Source: G963663495 sp963663495
GTDB taxonomy: Bacteria > Bacteroidota > Rhodothermia > Rhodothermales > Bin80
NCBI GenBank assembly: GCA_963663495.1
Contig: OY760427.1
Location: forward strand, 5,828,001-5,892,000
Direction: 5' to 3'
DNA: 64,000 nucleotides
Shown here: positions 26,120-35,673 of the stretch, piece after piece
How the letters are laid out: each line of letters opens with the position of its first letter
Numbering within the stretch: the stretch's first letter is position 1
Position numbers and translations under genes: made by a program
The notes under the pieces: generated by a model
What the model was told of the DNA's origin: nothing
Databases searched by the model: none
Seen by the model: only the letters and a program-made list of their open reading frames with translations

Positions 26120-28215
26120 GTCGCAGTTCAGTTCCAGGTGCAGGGAAGGCGCCGACCGCGTTTGCGGCTACTGCTCCCCGGCCGATCCCGGCAGGCCAGT
26201 CCCTAGACGACCCGCGACTGTATTTTAATCGTGAGTTGAGTTGGTTGGATTATGTGTGGAGGCTTCTTGCACGGGCAAGGGACCCCCGCATTGCAGTGGT
26301 CCTGCGGCTGGAGGCGCTTGCCGCTACCGTTGATTTTCTTGACGAATTTTTCAGCAAGCGTGTGGGAGGGCTTAAGCGTCAGTTGCTGTCCAATGTAGCT
26401 GAAGCGGGGCCTGACCGCTACTCCGCTAGAGAGCAATTAAGTCTTATCCGCAAGGTAGCCGTACCGCTTTACGAGGCCATGGTTGAGACTTGGACGATGG
26501 ATCTTAGGGGCGCCCTAGTTGGTGCGGGTATCCGCGTGTTGCCGTCCTACGATGCGTTGACCTCGGTGCAACAGCGGCAGTTGCGTCGGTTTTTTGTTCG
26601 GAACCTGCTACCTGCGCTCACTCCTTTGGCGGTCGATCCGGGCCATCCGTTCCCGTTTATATCCAATCTAAGCCTATCGCTGGCTGTCACCCTGCGGCAC
26701 CCGTCGCGCGGCACCGATCATTTTGCCCGCGTGAAAATTCCTCGCTTCCGGCAGCGTTGGTTGGAGGTAGATGGGTGCACGATCGCGCTGGAAGAAGTGG
26801 TGCGTCACAACCTGAACGACCTGTTCCGTGGCATGGAAATCACCGGAGCCCATGTTTTTAGAGTCACGCGAAACGCTGATGTACGGGACAACGAGGAGGA
26901 GGCGGAAGACCTGTTATCAATGATCAGTGATCGGCTGCGGCGGCGGCGCTTTGCTCCCGTTGTTCGGCTGGAGGTTGAGTCGTCGATGCCAAAGACCGTA
27001 CGGAATCTGCTGATTCACCACCTTACGATTGATAAAGCCGATGTTTTTGAAGGTGCGGTGCTTTTGGATCCGGGAGCGTCCCGGTTGGCAGTCTCTTACG
27101 GGAACGCGGTGGATTCGTCGGTTGTCCGATTGTCCCGCAGGCCTGCCAAGCTCGAACGGGTGCTGAGCTGCTTTGATGCTATCCGTGAAGCGGATGTGCT
27201 GGTACACCAGCCTTATGACTGCTTTGAGGATACCGTTCTCCGTTTTGTAAAGGAGGCGGCGGTGGACACGAGTGTTGTTGCGATAATGCAGACATTGTAT
27301 CGAACTTCGGAGGATTCGGCAATGCTTGCGGCTCTGATCCGGGCGGCGAAGGCGGGAAAGCGGGTGGCTGTTAACGTGGAAGCCAAAGCTCGCAATGATG
27401 AGCAGTTAAATATGGCGTGGGCCGAGCGTTTGGAGGATGCGGGCGTTCGTGTGACCTACGGTGTTCCTGGTCTCAAGACGCACGCCAAGATGACGCTGGT
27501 TGTTAGGGAGGAGGGGGATGGGACTGTCCGCTACTGTCATGTGGGCACTGGCAATTACAACTCGGAGTCGGCGCGTGTTACCTCCGATGTCGGGATTTTC
27601 ACGGCCGACCCCGAGATCGGAGCCGATATGTGTCAATTGTTCAATGTGCTGATGGAGTATGCGCCCAAGCAGGAATACCGCAAGCTATTGGTTTCTCCCG
27701 CTGGCATGCGCGAGGCGTTCCTGCGTCTCATTGACGAGCAGGCGGCATCCAGGCGTCGCGGGCGGATTCTAGCCGCTATGAACGAACTTGATGATGTTGC
27801 GATCATCCAGGCGCTCTACCGGGCAGCAGCCGAGGGGACTCGCATTGATCTGATTGTTCGCGGTCCCTGCCGTTTGCGTCCGCTGGTAGCGGGCTATAGC
27901 GAGAATATCAGGGTGATCAGCATCGTGGGTCGTTTCAGGGAAAACCTGCGAATCTTCTGTTTTGGGTCGGGACCGACGGCAAGCGTGTTCATAGGCAGCG
28001 CTGACTGGCGGCGTTACCATTTGGATGACCGTGTAGACATAGCGCTGCCGGTAGCGTGTCCGGCGATTCATTGCCGGCTGCGTGAGTTCTTGAAGATGGC
28101 CATCCGGGAGCAGTGCCTGGCATGGGATCTGCAGGCTGGCGGAGGATATATTCGCAGGCAGGGTGCTCCGCCCGGCCTTCATGCCCGACTGATGGGAGCC
28201 CACACGCAGGTCTGA
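26116..28215 (+). CDS. ppk1: Polyphosphate kinase 1
   Basis: 699 aa. The N-terminal domain has FNRELSWLDYVWRLL and the head domain has SNLSLSLAVTLRHP. Two phospholipase-D-like catalytic domains follow, with LKTHAKMTLVVRE (phosphorylated histidine region) and HVGTGNYNSESARVTSDVG, and a C-terminal FIGSADWRRYHLDDRVD. It reversibly polymerises the gamma phosphate of ATP into polyphosphate. The start overlaps the dnaG stop. The polyphosphate glucokinase gene nearby suggests polyphosphate is used as an energy store. Confidence 0.95.
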   Translation: MSRSSVPGAGKAPTAFAATAPRPIPAGQSLDDPRLYFNRELSWLDYVWRLLARARDPRIAVVLRLEALAATVDFLDEFFSKRVGGLKRQLLSNVAEAGPDRYSAREQLSLIRKVAVPLYEAMVETWTMDLRGALVGAGIRVLPSYDALTSVQQRQLRRFFVRNLLPALTPLAVDPGHPFPFISNLSLSLAVTLRHPSRGTDHFARVKIPRFRQRWLEVDGCTIALEEVVRHNLNDLFRGMEITGAHVFRVTRNADVRDNEEEAEDLLSMISDRLRRRRFAPVVRLEVESSMPKTVRNLLIHHLTIDKADVFEGAVLLDPGASRLAVSYGNAVDSSVVRLSRRPAKLERVLSCFDAIREADVLVHQPYDCFEDTVLRFVKEAAVDTSVVAIMQTLYRTSEDSAMLAALIRAAKAGKRVAVNVEAKARNDEQLNMAWAERLEDAGVRVTYGVPGLKTHAKMTLVVREEGDGTVRYCHVGTGNYNSESARVTSDVGIFTADPEIGADMCQLFNVLMEYAPKQEYRKLLVSPAGMREAFLRLIDEQAASRRRGRILAAMNELDDVAIIQALYRAAAEGTRIDLIVRGPCRLRPLVAGYSENIRVISIVGRFRENLRIFCFGSGPTASVFIGSADWRRYHLDDRVDIALPVACPAIHCRLREFLKMAIREQCLAWDLQAGGGYIRRQGAPPGLHARLMGAHTQV

Positions 28216-28463
28216 GCAGTGGGTAGTATGCGTCCGGTCGAGTACATGGTAAAGCGGGCTTGGGATTGGTCTGTGTAGTCCGCTTGTAGAGCTTAGTGCA
28301 AGGTGATTATACGCCGGGTTTGGTGTGCAGGCATGGGAATGGCAGAGTGGTATGCAGCCTATCCTCCAAGCGGCCGATGCAGGTAGCGTGTTTTGGGAGA
28401 TAACGCATGGGTTTTGGGGTAGGAGAATCGGAACATTGTGGAGGGCGCACATGCACATGAAGC
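28216..28463. other. Non-coding gap after ppk1
   Basis: No supported gene or clear terminator was seen in these 248 bases. The only notable content is the upstream region of the small coiled-coil frame that starts at 28464. Confidence 0.3.
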
Positions 28464-28604
28464 ATGCAGCCCAAGGCATCTTTCTTCCCCTCTTCTCCTG
28501 CTGGTGAAGTCCTTTTTCAGAGGCTAAGAAACCAAGAGGCTGAGAACAAGGATCTGCGAAAACAGGTCCGTCGCCTGGAGAAAAAGCCGATCGTCTATTA
28601 TTGA
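28464..28604 (+). CDS. Short coiled-coil peptide, possible gene remnant
   Basis: A 46-residue frame (MQPKASFFPSSPAGEVLFQR...) ends with the heptad-like stretch RLRNQEAENKDLRKQVRRLE and TGA. It resembles the N-terminal leucine-zipper part of some transposases, but is cut short. The segment directly downstream is a transposase fragment on the opposite strand, so this is probably a truncated insertion-sequence gene. No start signal is obvious. Confidence 0.3.
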   Translation: MQPKASFFPSSPAGEVLFQRLRNQEAENKDLRKQVRRLEKKPIVYY

Positions 28605-28612
28605 TATGTACT

Positions 28613-28903
28613 TCACCGTACGGATATCCTCAAACGATCAAAGTCGCAGTTGAGGGCCTGCTTCAATACCCCCAACAAAGATGCGCCAAAGCGGCATCCC
28701 CGGACGACCACGCTACAAATCAGTCTCTGGAAGCAACTGCTTCTCCAGGATCTCGAAGATCTTCTGCCGAGCCGTTGGGTCGCAATACAGGTGCTGCAGA
28801 CCTTTAGCGCTGCCGGTATATCGTCCCGGTCTTTGGGGTGGAAGGTCATCTCTTCAATGGGGACCTGCCCGAGCTTAAACTGTGTATCCTCTAGAATCCG
28901 CAT
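28613..28903 (-). pseudogene. N-terminal fragment of an ISNCY-type transposase, frameshifted
   Basis: The reading from ATG 28903 begins EDTQFKLGQVPIEEMTFHPK and RDDIPAALK. It then continues in another frame as GLQHLYCDPTARQKIFEILE, a stop, and GRPGMPLWRIFVGGIEAGP. This succession is the characteristic N-terminus of a widespread transposase group usually annotated ISNCY. The DDE part is missing, and frameshift plus stop show decay. The flanking 28904-29190 holds a GGCCC/GGGCC hairpin (about 28923-28937) and nothing else recognisable. Confidence 0.6.
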
Positions 28904-29197
28904 GGTATTATCGCATGAATAATCGGCCCAAAGGGGCCTTATTCCGTTGAAAACGTCTGAAACAGAAGGATTTGGCCAAATATTCGTAGAGACACGGTGC
29001 CTGAATACCCGGCAATGTACAAGATTCGGTATGTCTCATATCCATCTTCAACCCTAACACTTACAGAAGGATAGAACGCGTATTCACCGGCCTTGTTTCG
29101 CAATTTTCCAACCCTCATACCTTTTTCTGTCAGATACTAGTTAGGTTAGACCCAAATAGGCGACGACATGAATATTGTGAATAATGCAGGGTAAGCA

Positions 29198-29557
29198 CTA
29201 CGCAGAAACCGCCTTAGCAAAGCTCTTACCCGAATCGAGCCAATCTTTTCGATTACAGGCCGCATCTGCAACGCCTTCCAGTCCCTTTTCGAACGCATAC
29301 AGCAGCGCCGAGGCAAGCTCGGAGGATATCGTGAAGTCTGGTGGAAACACCCGTCCATGTTGACCGCGAACGAGCGGCATCGCCTCCAGCGCGGCAGCCA
29401 CTTGATCAAGGTCGCTGCTACGAAGTGCTGCAGCCAACTCCTCTTGCGTGCGCTGGTACACCTGCGCCTCTACCACGGTGACGGAAAAGACACTTATCGC
29501 AACGAAGATAGCGTAGCCCTGACAGACGCAGCGGTTGCGTTGTAGTATCTCCAGCAT
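29198..29557 (-). CDS. Small exported protein, unknown function
   Basis: 119 aa from the ATG at 29557, which has a strong AGGAGGTG site six bases upstream. A basic N-region (MLEILQRNRC) and the hydrophobic YAIFVAISVFSVTVVEAQ form a signal peptide with likely cleavage after VEA. The mature part is helical (ELAAALRSSDLDQVAAALEA) and includes FTISSELASALLYAFEKG. The helices resemble a single HEAT-like repeat, so this may be a shortened version of a larger repeat protein. Function unknown. Confidence 0.55.
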   Translation of the reverse strand: MLEILQRNRCVCQGYAIFVAISVFSVTVVEAQVYQRTQEELAAALRSSDLDQVAAALEAMPLVRGQHGRVFPPDFTISSELASALLYAFEKGLEGVADAACNRKDWLDSGKSFAKAVSA

Positions 29558-29703
29558 GTGGCACCTCCTTTGTTCTAGTTGGTGTAGTTTCTCCAATCCA
29601 CGTGCATATGTGTCGTAAGCCACGTTCCATAAAAATCGAGTTTGTTCATAATGACATCGCTGTATGGCCTTTGTAGCTTGTTGTAACAGGCTGACCGACG
29701 GTT

Positions 29704-30299
29704 ATGGAGATACGACCAGATAAGAAGGTGTTCTGTACTTGGCTTCGCTCATGGTTCACTCAACAGCAAGGGGCAGAACCGGCCGATGTCTTGACCTGGG
29801 CTTGGCTTTACGGCGAGGCGCATGCTGGTTCAGACTGGACGCGTGATAAGGAACTTGCGGATTGGATCAGTGCATCTGCTAGCGATTGGTTGTCATGGGA
29901 GGCTGTCAGACGACTGCTCGGGACCTTACTCAATCAGGGGCAACCCCTTCCATTTGCGTTGCTCCTATGGGCATTGGAAGTTGCAGCCGAAAAGCGCACA
30001 CCACCAATCAGAAAGCGCGGCCGCGACGCAACAAGAAACGTCTTTCGAAATAGGAACATCGCATTCGCAGTACAGAGCATAATAGGCTATGGATCCCGGC
30101 GACCTCCAACATACCTGGACGGTCAGCCTGCCATATAGTGGCAGAGTGTTCGGACCTGTCATACGAAGCGGTGCGCACCATCTGGCAATCGCACAAGAAC
30201 ATGACACTTGCTAATTACCTGAGCCTAGAGGAGTTTACACCCCGATCCGTTAGCGGCAACCTAAGTGAGGACCCTCAGCATGCCCGTGAAGACACTTGA
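29704..30299 (+). pseudogene. Hypothetical protein, frameshifted near its 3' end
   Basis: The frame from ATG 29704 encodes about 144 residues rich in tryptophan (WLRSWF, DVLTWAWLYGEAHAG, ASDWLSWEAVRRLL), with RKRGRDATRNVFRNRNIAFA. It hits a TAG near 30136. A second frame starts just upstream and continues DLSYEAVRTIWQSHKN... to TGA at 30299. LSYEAVRTIW is a closing segment typical of small phage- or plasmid-borne proteins of the same layout. Thus one base was probably gained or lost near 30132. Function unknown. Confidence 0.5.
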
Positions 30300-30426
30300 T
30301 AACCCCTACCTTATCAAAAAACACCTGCGCCCCAGAACTCTGTGGTCACGTAATCGCACCAAGCAAACCCAATAACCAGAAAGATGCTAGACCAATCATG
30401 GCTAACCGAAGAAGCAAGGATTATCT

Positions 30427-30508
30427 AAAGAGCCTCTTGCAAAACCCCTAGGGAAGGGGCGTTATCAGCGACTTTGGACGCTGATTTTTTGGCGCAAGAG
30501 GCTCTTTT
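30427..30508. repeat. Inverted repeat at the left end of the IS5-like element
   Basis: AAAGAGCCTCTTGC (30427-30440) is mirrored by GCAAGAGGCTCTTT (30494-30507). The inner part holds the terminator at 30464-30490. The outer arm is also the terminal inverted repeat paired with 34424-34442. Confidence 0.7.
30464..30490 (+). terminator. Rho-independent-type terminator inside IS left end
   Basis: ATCAGCG pairs with CGCTGAT around an 8-base loop (ACTTTGGA), followed by a run of six T (30485-30490). It acts on rightward transcripts entering the insertion sequence, whose own gene is leftward. Confidence 0.7.
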
Positions 30509-31004
30509 GTATCCGTGATTTAGTGGGAAAACAGCTTGTCATACTTTTGCAATCGCACATACATATTATCCGCGACCAACGGGGGATTGCTTTAGCGAGT
30601 TTGTGCTACAATCTGTGCTTCATACGCACACCTCTGCCTGACTCCTGCTTCGCACAGAATCCAATCTACGTAACCTGCGCGTAATCCTCCGTCGTTACTG
30701 CACCAAGCGCAGTAACTGATCCAGCGTCAAGGCAAGCACCCCGAACATCAGATGGCAGGTAACCTTCTGGTGCCCACGTACTCTTAGCCTAACTTCGCCA
30801 TCCGGTCAGGGGAAAACGCTGAGTTCCGTCTCCAATTCTCTCGTTTTTCCCTCCTAATAGGGCTATTTCGGCTAAATTCGGCGTTTTTCGACCTTTTTTA
30901 GCCGACTTTTTCGGAAAAGGCAATGTAGTGCTATAGAGGTGTGTACGGGAACCTCCCCCCAACCACCCCGGTACCTTACCCCGTACCAATTCCGCACTCC
31001 GATC

Positions 31005-32900
31005 ATGTTTATCCGAAACCGACCCTACAAACGTAAAGACGGTAAGAAATGCAACAGCTTTGCCCTCATCGAATCCTATCGCAAAGACGGTACCTCCAAA
31101 CACCGTACCCTCCTTAATCTCGGCCCGAACTTCAACATCCCCCGCAGTCTGTGGGGGGAGCTGACCCACTGTGTTACTGCCCGACTCAAAGGGAAAGCCA
31201 TCCTCCCTTTCCAGAATGATGAAGCCTTTCTCAATGCGGTCGACGACATCGTTGCACATCTCGAAAGCAAGGGCTACGACATCCATCGCACATCCCATCA
31301 GCAACACCTCATTGATCCAGAGAAAACAACCCATCCCGATTCCCGGACCGTCGGCGGAGAACGACTGATCCTTCAGACATTGGAACAGCTCGGACTGGCT
31401 GTACTGCTACGTTCGCTCAACTTCTGCGAGAAACACGTCAAGCTCTGCTGTGCGCTGATCGTCGGACGTATGCTCCACCCGGGCAGTGAACGAGAAACGC
31501 ATAAATGGCTGTGTAAAACCTCCAGTGTTCTGCAGCTTCTGGATTTGGAACCCCCGAGTCTCAACACCCTCTATCGTTGCACGGATCTGATCCATAAGCA
31601 TATGGATCAGATCCTGGAGAAACTCTTTGGCATTACCAAAGCGGTATTGCAGTTTGAAGAAACGATCGTCTTTTATGATTTAACCAATACCTATTACCAC
31701 GGCAAGAAGAAAGGGAAGTTGTTGTCGCATGGGCGCAGCAAGGAAAAGCGCAGTGATTGTCCGTTGGTTACGCTGGCGCTCACCCTGGATGGTTCGGGGT
31801 TCCCCCGCAATGTGCAGATCCTGCCGGGCAATGCAGGGGAACCGGCAACGCTCAAAGAGGCGATTGAGAAACTAAACGGCGCTACTCCCACAGTGATTAT
31901 GGACTCCGGCATTGCGACGGAGAAGAATCTGCAGTACCTGAAAGAACAGGGACTGAACTGGATCACCGTGGAGCGTTCCAAAGCCCCTCCAGTCCCCGAA
32001 AACAAGCCGGATCAACAGTTTACGACCGCAGGGGGAGTCAAGATCAAAGCCTGGAAGATCACCAAAAAGGAAAAAGATGTTGAAGATGTTGAAGATGTTG
32101 AAGATGTTGAAGACGAAAAAGACTTTGAAGATAATGCGGAACTGCGCGTGTTTGTGCACAGTGAGGCCAAGCAGGCTAAGGAGGATCAGATCCTTGAAAC
32201 CCAATGCAAGAAGTTTGTGAAGGCGCTCACTACACTACATGAGGGACTCTCGAAACCCGGGTACTTGAAGAACTATGAAAAGGTCACGATAAAGGTTGGT
32301 CGTCTGAAGGAAAAGTACAAGAAGGTCTCACACCTGTATGAGGTAGAGGTCAGCAAAAAGGAGGGCACCAAGCATGCAGAATCCGTTACGGTGGCCCGGC
32401 GTGCTTCGCATGCGCGTCGCACCCAGGCCAGCGGAGGGTATGTGCTTCGGACCAGTCATACCGGATGGTCGGTGGAAACGGTTGCACGAACCTACTGGCG
32501 ACTTACAGAGATTGAGCGCACATTCAGAGTCATGAAATCGGACCTCGGTCTACGGCCCATCTACCACAGCAGAGATGACCGCATTGAAGGGCATCTGTTC
32601 ATCACGGTACTGGCTTATCATGCTGCCCATCTGGTTCGCACCAGACTCAAGGAACACGGGATTCATGATAGTTGGGCGACGATCCGAGACAAGTTGAACA
32701 GGATTCGTCGGATTACGACCAAGATGGTTAAGAACCAATATCGGTACCTGATCACGGAGGTGGATCAGGATCTGCCTCCGAGTATGGTACAGTTCTTTGC
32801 GGTACTGGGATACGTGTATGATCCGGATGCGACCCGCACCGTGACCGAGCATGTGGAGGAAGCGAGTGCACCGGTGAGCCTGAAGCCTCCAGACTCATGA
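31005..32900 (+). CDS. IS1634-family transposase
   Basis: 631 aa from the ATG at 31005 (FIRNRPYKRKDGKKCNSFAL), where the family's conserved N-terminus begins. An earlier ATG at 30939 would add 22 poorly conserved residues. The IS4-superfamily DDE core shows VFYDLTNTYYHGKKKGK (first aspartate), TVIMDSGIATEKNLQYL (second) and YWRLTEIERTFRVMKSDLGLRP with the glutamate of the YREK-like region. A tandem DVE repeat (four GATGTTGAA units at 32076-32111) lies in the middle, and its length differs in copy 2. The frame is intact, so this copy is probably active. Confidence 0.9.
   Translation: MFIRNRPYKRKDGKKCNSFALIESYRKDGTSKHRTLLNLGPNFNIPRSLWGELTHCVTARLKGKAILPFQNDEAFLNAVDDIVAHLESKGYDIHRTSHQQHLIDPEKTTHPDSRTVGGERLILQTLEQLGLAVLLRSLNFCEKHVKLCCALIVGRMLHPGSERETHKWLCKTSSVLQLLDLEPPSLNTLYRCTDLIHKHMDQILEKLFGITKAVLQFEETIVFYDLTNTYYHGKKKGKLLSHGRSKEKRSDCPLVTLALTLDGSGFPRNVQILPGNAGEPATLKEAIEKLNGATPTVIMDSGIATEKNLQYLKEQGLNWITVERSKAPPVPENKPDQQFTTAGGVKIKAWKITKKEKDVEDVEDVEDVEDEKDFEDNAELRVFVHSEAKQAKEDQILETQCKKFVKALTTLHEGLSKPGYLKNYEKVTIKVGRLKEKYKKVSHLYEVEVSKKEGTKHAESVTVARRASHARRTQASGGYVLRTSHTGWSVETVARTYWRLTEIERTFRVMKSDLGLRPIYHSRDDRIEGHLFITVLAYHAAHLVRTRLKEHGIHDSWATIRDKLNRIRRITTKMVKNQYRYLITEVDQDLPPSMVQFFAVLGYVYDPDATRTVTEHVEEASAPVSLKPPDS
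32076..32111 (+). repeat. 9-bp tandem repeat (GATGTTGAA x4) inside transposase gene
   Basis: Four exact units encode DVEDVEDVEDVE. The second IS1634 copy has two units at 57810-57827 followed by a shorter acidic stretch. The frame is kept in both. Confidence 0.9.
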
Positions 32901-34477
32901 CGTATGGTCCCTTCACAACGGTTGAGATAGCGTACTCCAGATGGAGCCACCAGAGCTACGTCCGATGGAAACGATCCGAGATAGATCGCAGCGAAACAGG
33001 CGGCAAAACACCAGGTAATCAGGGATTCAAACCACCCTAAACCAACTTCAACCGATCCGGTAAATCTCACCATCCATTGCTCCTGAAAAAAAACGGTCCA
33101 AATATGGCCACGGGAGAATTCCGTAGGTTAGTAGCACTACGAAATGGCGAAGTTAGGTTAGGTGACGACCGCCAAACTCATCCTTAAGCCGCCCGAATAC
33201 CCGCTCTACGTTCGACCGCTCCCGGTAGCGTACCCGTTCAGGGGGTACAAAATTGGCCTCACGCTGCGCCGTGTCCTCGCGCCGATGCTCCGCTCCTTTG
33301 CGTCGAGGATTCACATCTATAATCGGTACATGCCCCATCTCTGCACTATGCTCCCGAATGTGCTTGGCGTCATACGCACTGTCCATCAGATCATACAGGC
33401 TGCTCACACGCTCTTGCGACAGCGTAGCCAAGGGAATCGCCACCTGACTGTCGTGCAGCGACGCGGATGTAACCATACCACTAATAGGAATACCCCCATC
33501 CGCCGCATCCAGGTGCAGCTTGTAGCCCATCCATTTCTGCATATATCCCTGCGCATTGCGCTTGACACCCACCGTACATTCCTTCGGCAATTCGTCCAAC
33601 ATCTCCTCCCGTTGCATCGTGCGCTGCCGTTCCAGCCTCGTTTGCTCCTTTGGACGCCCTTCCCCCTTAACAGGACGCCCCCGTTTGCGCTTCGAACCCT
33701 CCTCCGACTCCGCTTTCTTCGCACGTACAGGCTTCTCATACCCTGTTATCGCGGTCGAATCCCGCGATAGGTGACCCACCAACTGGTCCGCATATCCCTC
33801 CTTTATCACCGCTTCCGTGCACGCGGGATGGCAAATTAGCCTCTGCAAACTCCTTGAACGCACGCGAGAATGTCGACGCACTGGGCACATCTGACATCCC
33901 TTGCCATCCACATAAACGCCGCAGCGTGGGATCCTAGCGTAACCGTTCCACCAACGCTGTGGTGGTATCCATATTGAACACCATCTTGGCCAAGAACGCC
34001 CGGGCAAGTACTACACGATTCTTCAACGGACGACCGGATGTACCCGGCTCGGGACTGGGCAAGAATTCCTCAATAGACACCATCTCCAGAATCGATAGAA
34101 GCTTCTTGTGGCGCCCTTCCAAAGAACCAAGCGTTTCCTCCATCCACGGAAAAAGCTCCTGCTGGCAACTAATCCAATAACCGTGTACCTTGGAGGCCAA
34201 GGACATGGATACCTCCTTTTTCTTCGTTTTTATTGGACTTGAAGAAAACCAATGAGGAGGTTCCAGTCCCTTTCTTGTTCGCCGTGAGCGCACATATTGC
34301 CGCAGCCTGTAGAACCTGAAAAACCCCGATAAATACGCTGTAATCCGCCCCCGAGCCTCCAGAAACACCACAAGTGACCTTCATGCCAGCGGAGTCACAT
34401 TATGCAGCCAATTCCTTCAATTCAGGGGTTTTGCAAGAGGCTAGATTACGTGGCATACTTTGCAACCATGCCGGGTT

Positions 34478-34533
34478 GCCCGTGCGAAAACGCCATAGAG
34501 GTAATGTGTGATGGCGTAGAATCCCGCTTCTAC
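34478..34533 (+). repeat. Junction repeat A, left copy
   Basis: About 56 bp starting GCCCGTGCGAAAACGCCATA is nearly identical to 44322-44378, with a few mismatches and one indel. At the right copy it is followed within 5 bp by repeat B; here the two are separated by the methyltransferase/Type IIG cassette (34534-38802). Confidence 0.75.
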
Positions 34534-34581
34534 GGCGCCTATGCCTCTATAGAATGCAGTTGCCTGCAGATTGGCTACTTT

Positions 34582-34615
34582 TACTGGGTAGGACATACAG
34601 ATGTCCTACCCAGTA
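34582..34615. repeat. Perfect 15-bp inverted repeat (hairpin) at the left edge of the RM cassette
   Basis: TACTGGGTAGGACAT is mirrored exactly by ATGTCCTACCCAGTA around a 4-base loop (ACAG). There is no T tract. It lies about 50 bp upstream of the methyltransferase gene, so it could be an element end, a bidirectional attenuator or an operator. Confidence 0.7.
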
Positions 34616-34666
34616 CGTAGAATAGGGGCACGCAAAGATCAAGATTGAGAAGAGCTTACCCGAATA

Positions 34667-35647
34667 ATGAATAAGGACTGCGATATGCCAAGAATATCTC
34701 CCAAGAATAAGGCCGCTAGTGTAGACACCAAGAGTCTGCATCTCCTCGCGGTGCGCGATGATATCGTACAGCCCAACACTCTTTTGCAAGGAGCCCTCTA
34801 TGCGGGTGATTGTATCGACGTAATGAAGGACATCAAGGATCAGTCGGTCGACATGATTCTTTGTGACCTGCCGTACGGTACGACGCAAAACAAGTGGGAT
34901 AGCCAAATCCCCCTTGATAAGCTATGGGCCGCCTACCGCAGAGTTATCAAACCAAGGGGCGTAATAGCCTTGACCTCACAAGGGGTATTCACAGCCAAGC
35001 TTATTCTTAGTAATGAGAAATGGTTTAGGTATAAGTTCGTGTGGGTAAAGAGTAAGTCGACCAATTTCTTGAATGCGCGGAGGCAGCCATTAAGGCAACA
35101 CGAGGATATCTGCATTTTTTATGCTCGACAGCCGAGATACAGGCCTGTCATGTGGCTCGCAGAACCCTATGACAAGGGTACGCGCAAGGATCAATATACC
35201 GGCAGTTATGGCGATTTCAAGCCTGTTCACGTGAAGAGCTCCGGTGAGCGCTTTCCAACGGACACGCTGTACTGCAAGACTGCAGAGAGTGAGCCAGGAG
35301 GGCGAGTATGGCATCCTACCCAGAAACCGGTAGCTCTAGGCCGGTATCTGATTCGAATGTTTGTCAAAAAAGGCGGAATTGTTCTAGACAACGCATTTGG
35401 GAGCGGTAGCTTCCTCGTTGCGGCCGCAATGGAAGGGTGCCGGTATATAGGTATTGAGAAGAATGAAGAAGTCCATTTGTTTAAGAATGAACGGATTGAC
35501 TATATGAAGGTCGCTAGAGATAGGCTCAAAGAAGTAGAGGCTACCATGGCTCAAGGGAAGTGTTTGCCGCCGTTACTGTCCACGCTTCAACCTAGCGCAA
35601 GGCGAGGTCAAATAAGCTACTCATGCATGATGGATGTAGGAAGCTAG
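34667..35647 (+). CDS. Site-specific DNA methyltransferase (N4/N6 type, beta-class order)
   Basis: 326 aa. The catalytic motif IV (ILCDLPYGTTQNKWD, a DLPY variant of DPPY) comes before the AdoMet-binding motif I (VLDNAFGSGSFLVAAAMEG, then YIGIE), the order of beta-class amino-methyltransferases. A GDCIDVMKDIKDQSVD segment precedes motif IV and HPTQKPVALGRYLIRMF precedes motif I. The predicted target-recognition part lies between. Whether it makes N6-adenine or N4-cytosine is unclear. A Type IIG-like gene starts 26 nt downstream, so this may be an accessory modification enzyme of the same system. Confidence 0.88.
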   Translation: MNKDCDMPRISPKNKAASVDTKSLHLLAVRDDIVQPNTLLQGALYAGDCIDVMKDIKDQSVDMILCDLPYGTTQNKWDSQIPLDKLWAAYRRVIKPRGVIALTSQGVFTAKLILSNEKWFRYKFVWVKSKSTNFLNARRQPLRQHEDICIFYARQPRYRPVMWLAEPYDKGTRKDQYTGSYGDFKPVHVKSSGERFPTDTLYCKTAESEPGGRVWHPTQKPVALGRYLIRMFVKKGGIVLDNAFGSGSFLVAAAMEGCRYIGIEKNEEVHLFKNERIDYMKVARDRLKEVEATMAQGKCLPPLLSTLQPSARRGQISYSCMMDVGS

Positions 35648-35673
35648 CTGCTTTATAATTGGTATCCATCGAG

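Larger units (their letters stand above)
30788..33157 (+). mobile_element. IS1634-family insertion sequence, copy 1 (intact)
   Basis: CCTAACTTCGCCAT at 30788-30801 is mirrored at 33144-33157. TTAG flanks both sides (30784-30787 and 33158-33161). Removing the 2,370-bp element and one TTAG restores the reading frame of the surrounding IS5-like transposase, which confirms the boundaries and a 4-bp duplication. It carries one long transposase gene. The ~215 bp upstream and ~260 bp downstream of that gene are non-coding. Confidence 0.92.
30695..34206 (-). pseudogene. IS5/IS1182-like DDE transposase, disrupted
   Basis: The start at 34206 follows an AGGAGG site. The N-terminal part includes GRPLKNRVVLARAFLAKMVF and NMDTTTALVERLR, followed by an in-frame TAG where DPTLRRLCGW should continue. 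A frameshift lies soon after, near SRVH/EAVIKEGYADQ. The central part has HLSRDSTAITGYEKPV (first catalytic aspartate), GYKLHLDAADGGIP, and DSAYDAKHI. The last residues before the interruption (RSNVERVFGRLKDEFGGRHL) join exactly to RVRGHQKVTCHLMFGVLALT on the far side of the IS1634 insertion, with the stop at 30695. Three independent lesions make it a pseudogene. Confidence 0.85.
30431..34442 (-). mobile_element. IS5/IS1182-like insertion sequence interrupted by an IS1634-family element
   Basis: AGCCTCTTGCAAAACCCCT at 30431-30449 is mirrored exactly at 34424-34442, forming 19-bp terminal repeats. Inside is a leftward DDE transposase whose 3' end is separated from the rest by the IS1634-family element at 30788-33157. 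Without that insertion the element would be about 1.64 kb. No convincing target duplication was found around it. A hairpin terminator close to the left end may shield the element from incoming transcription. Confidence 0.8.
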
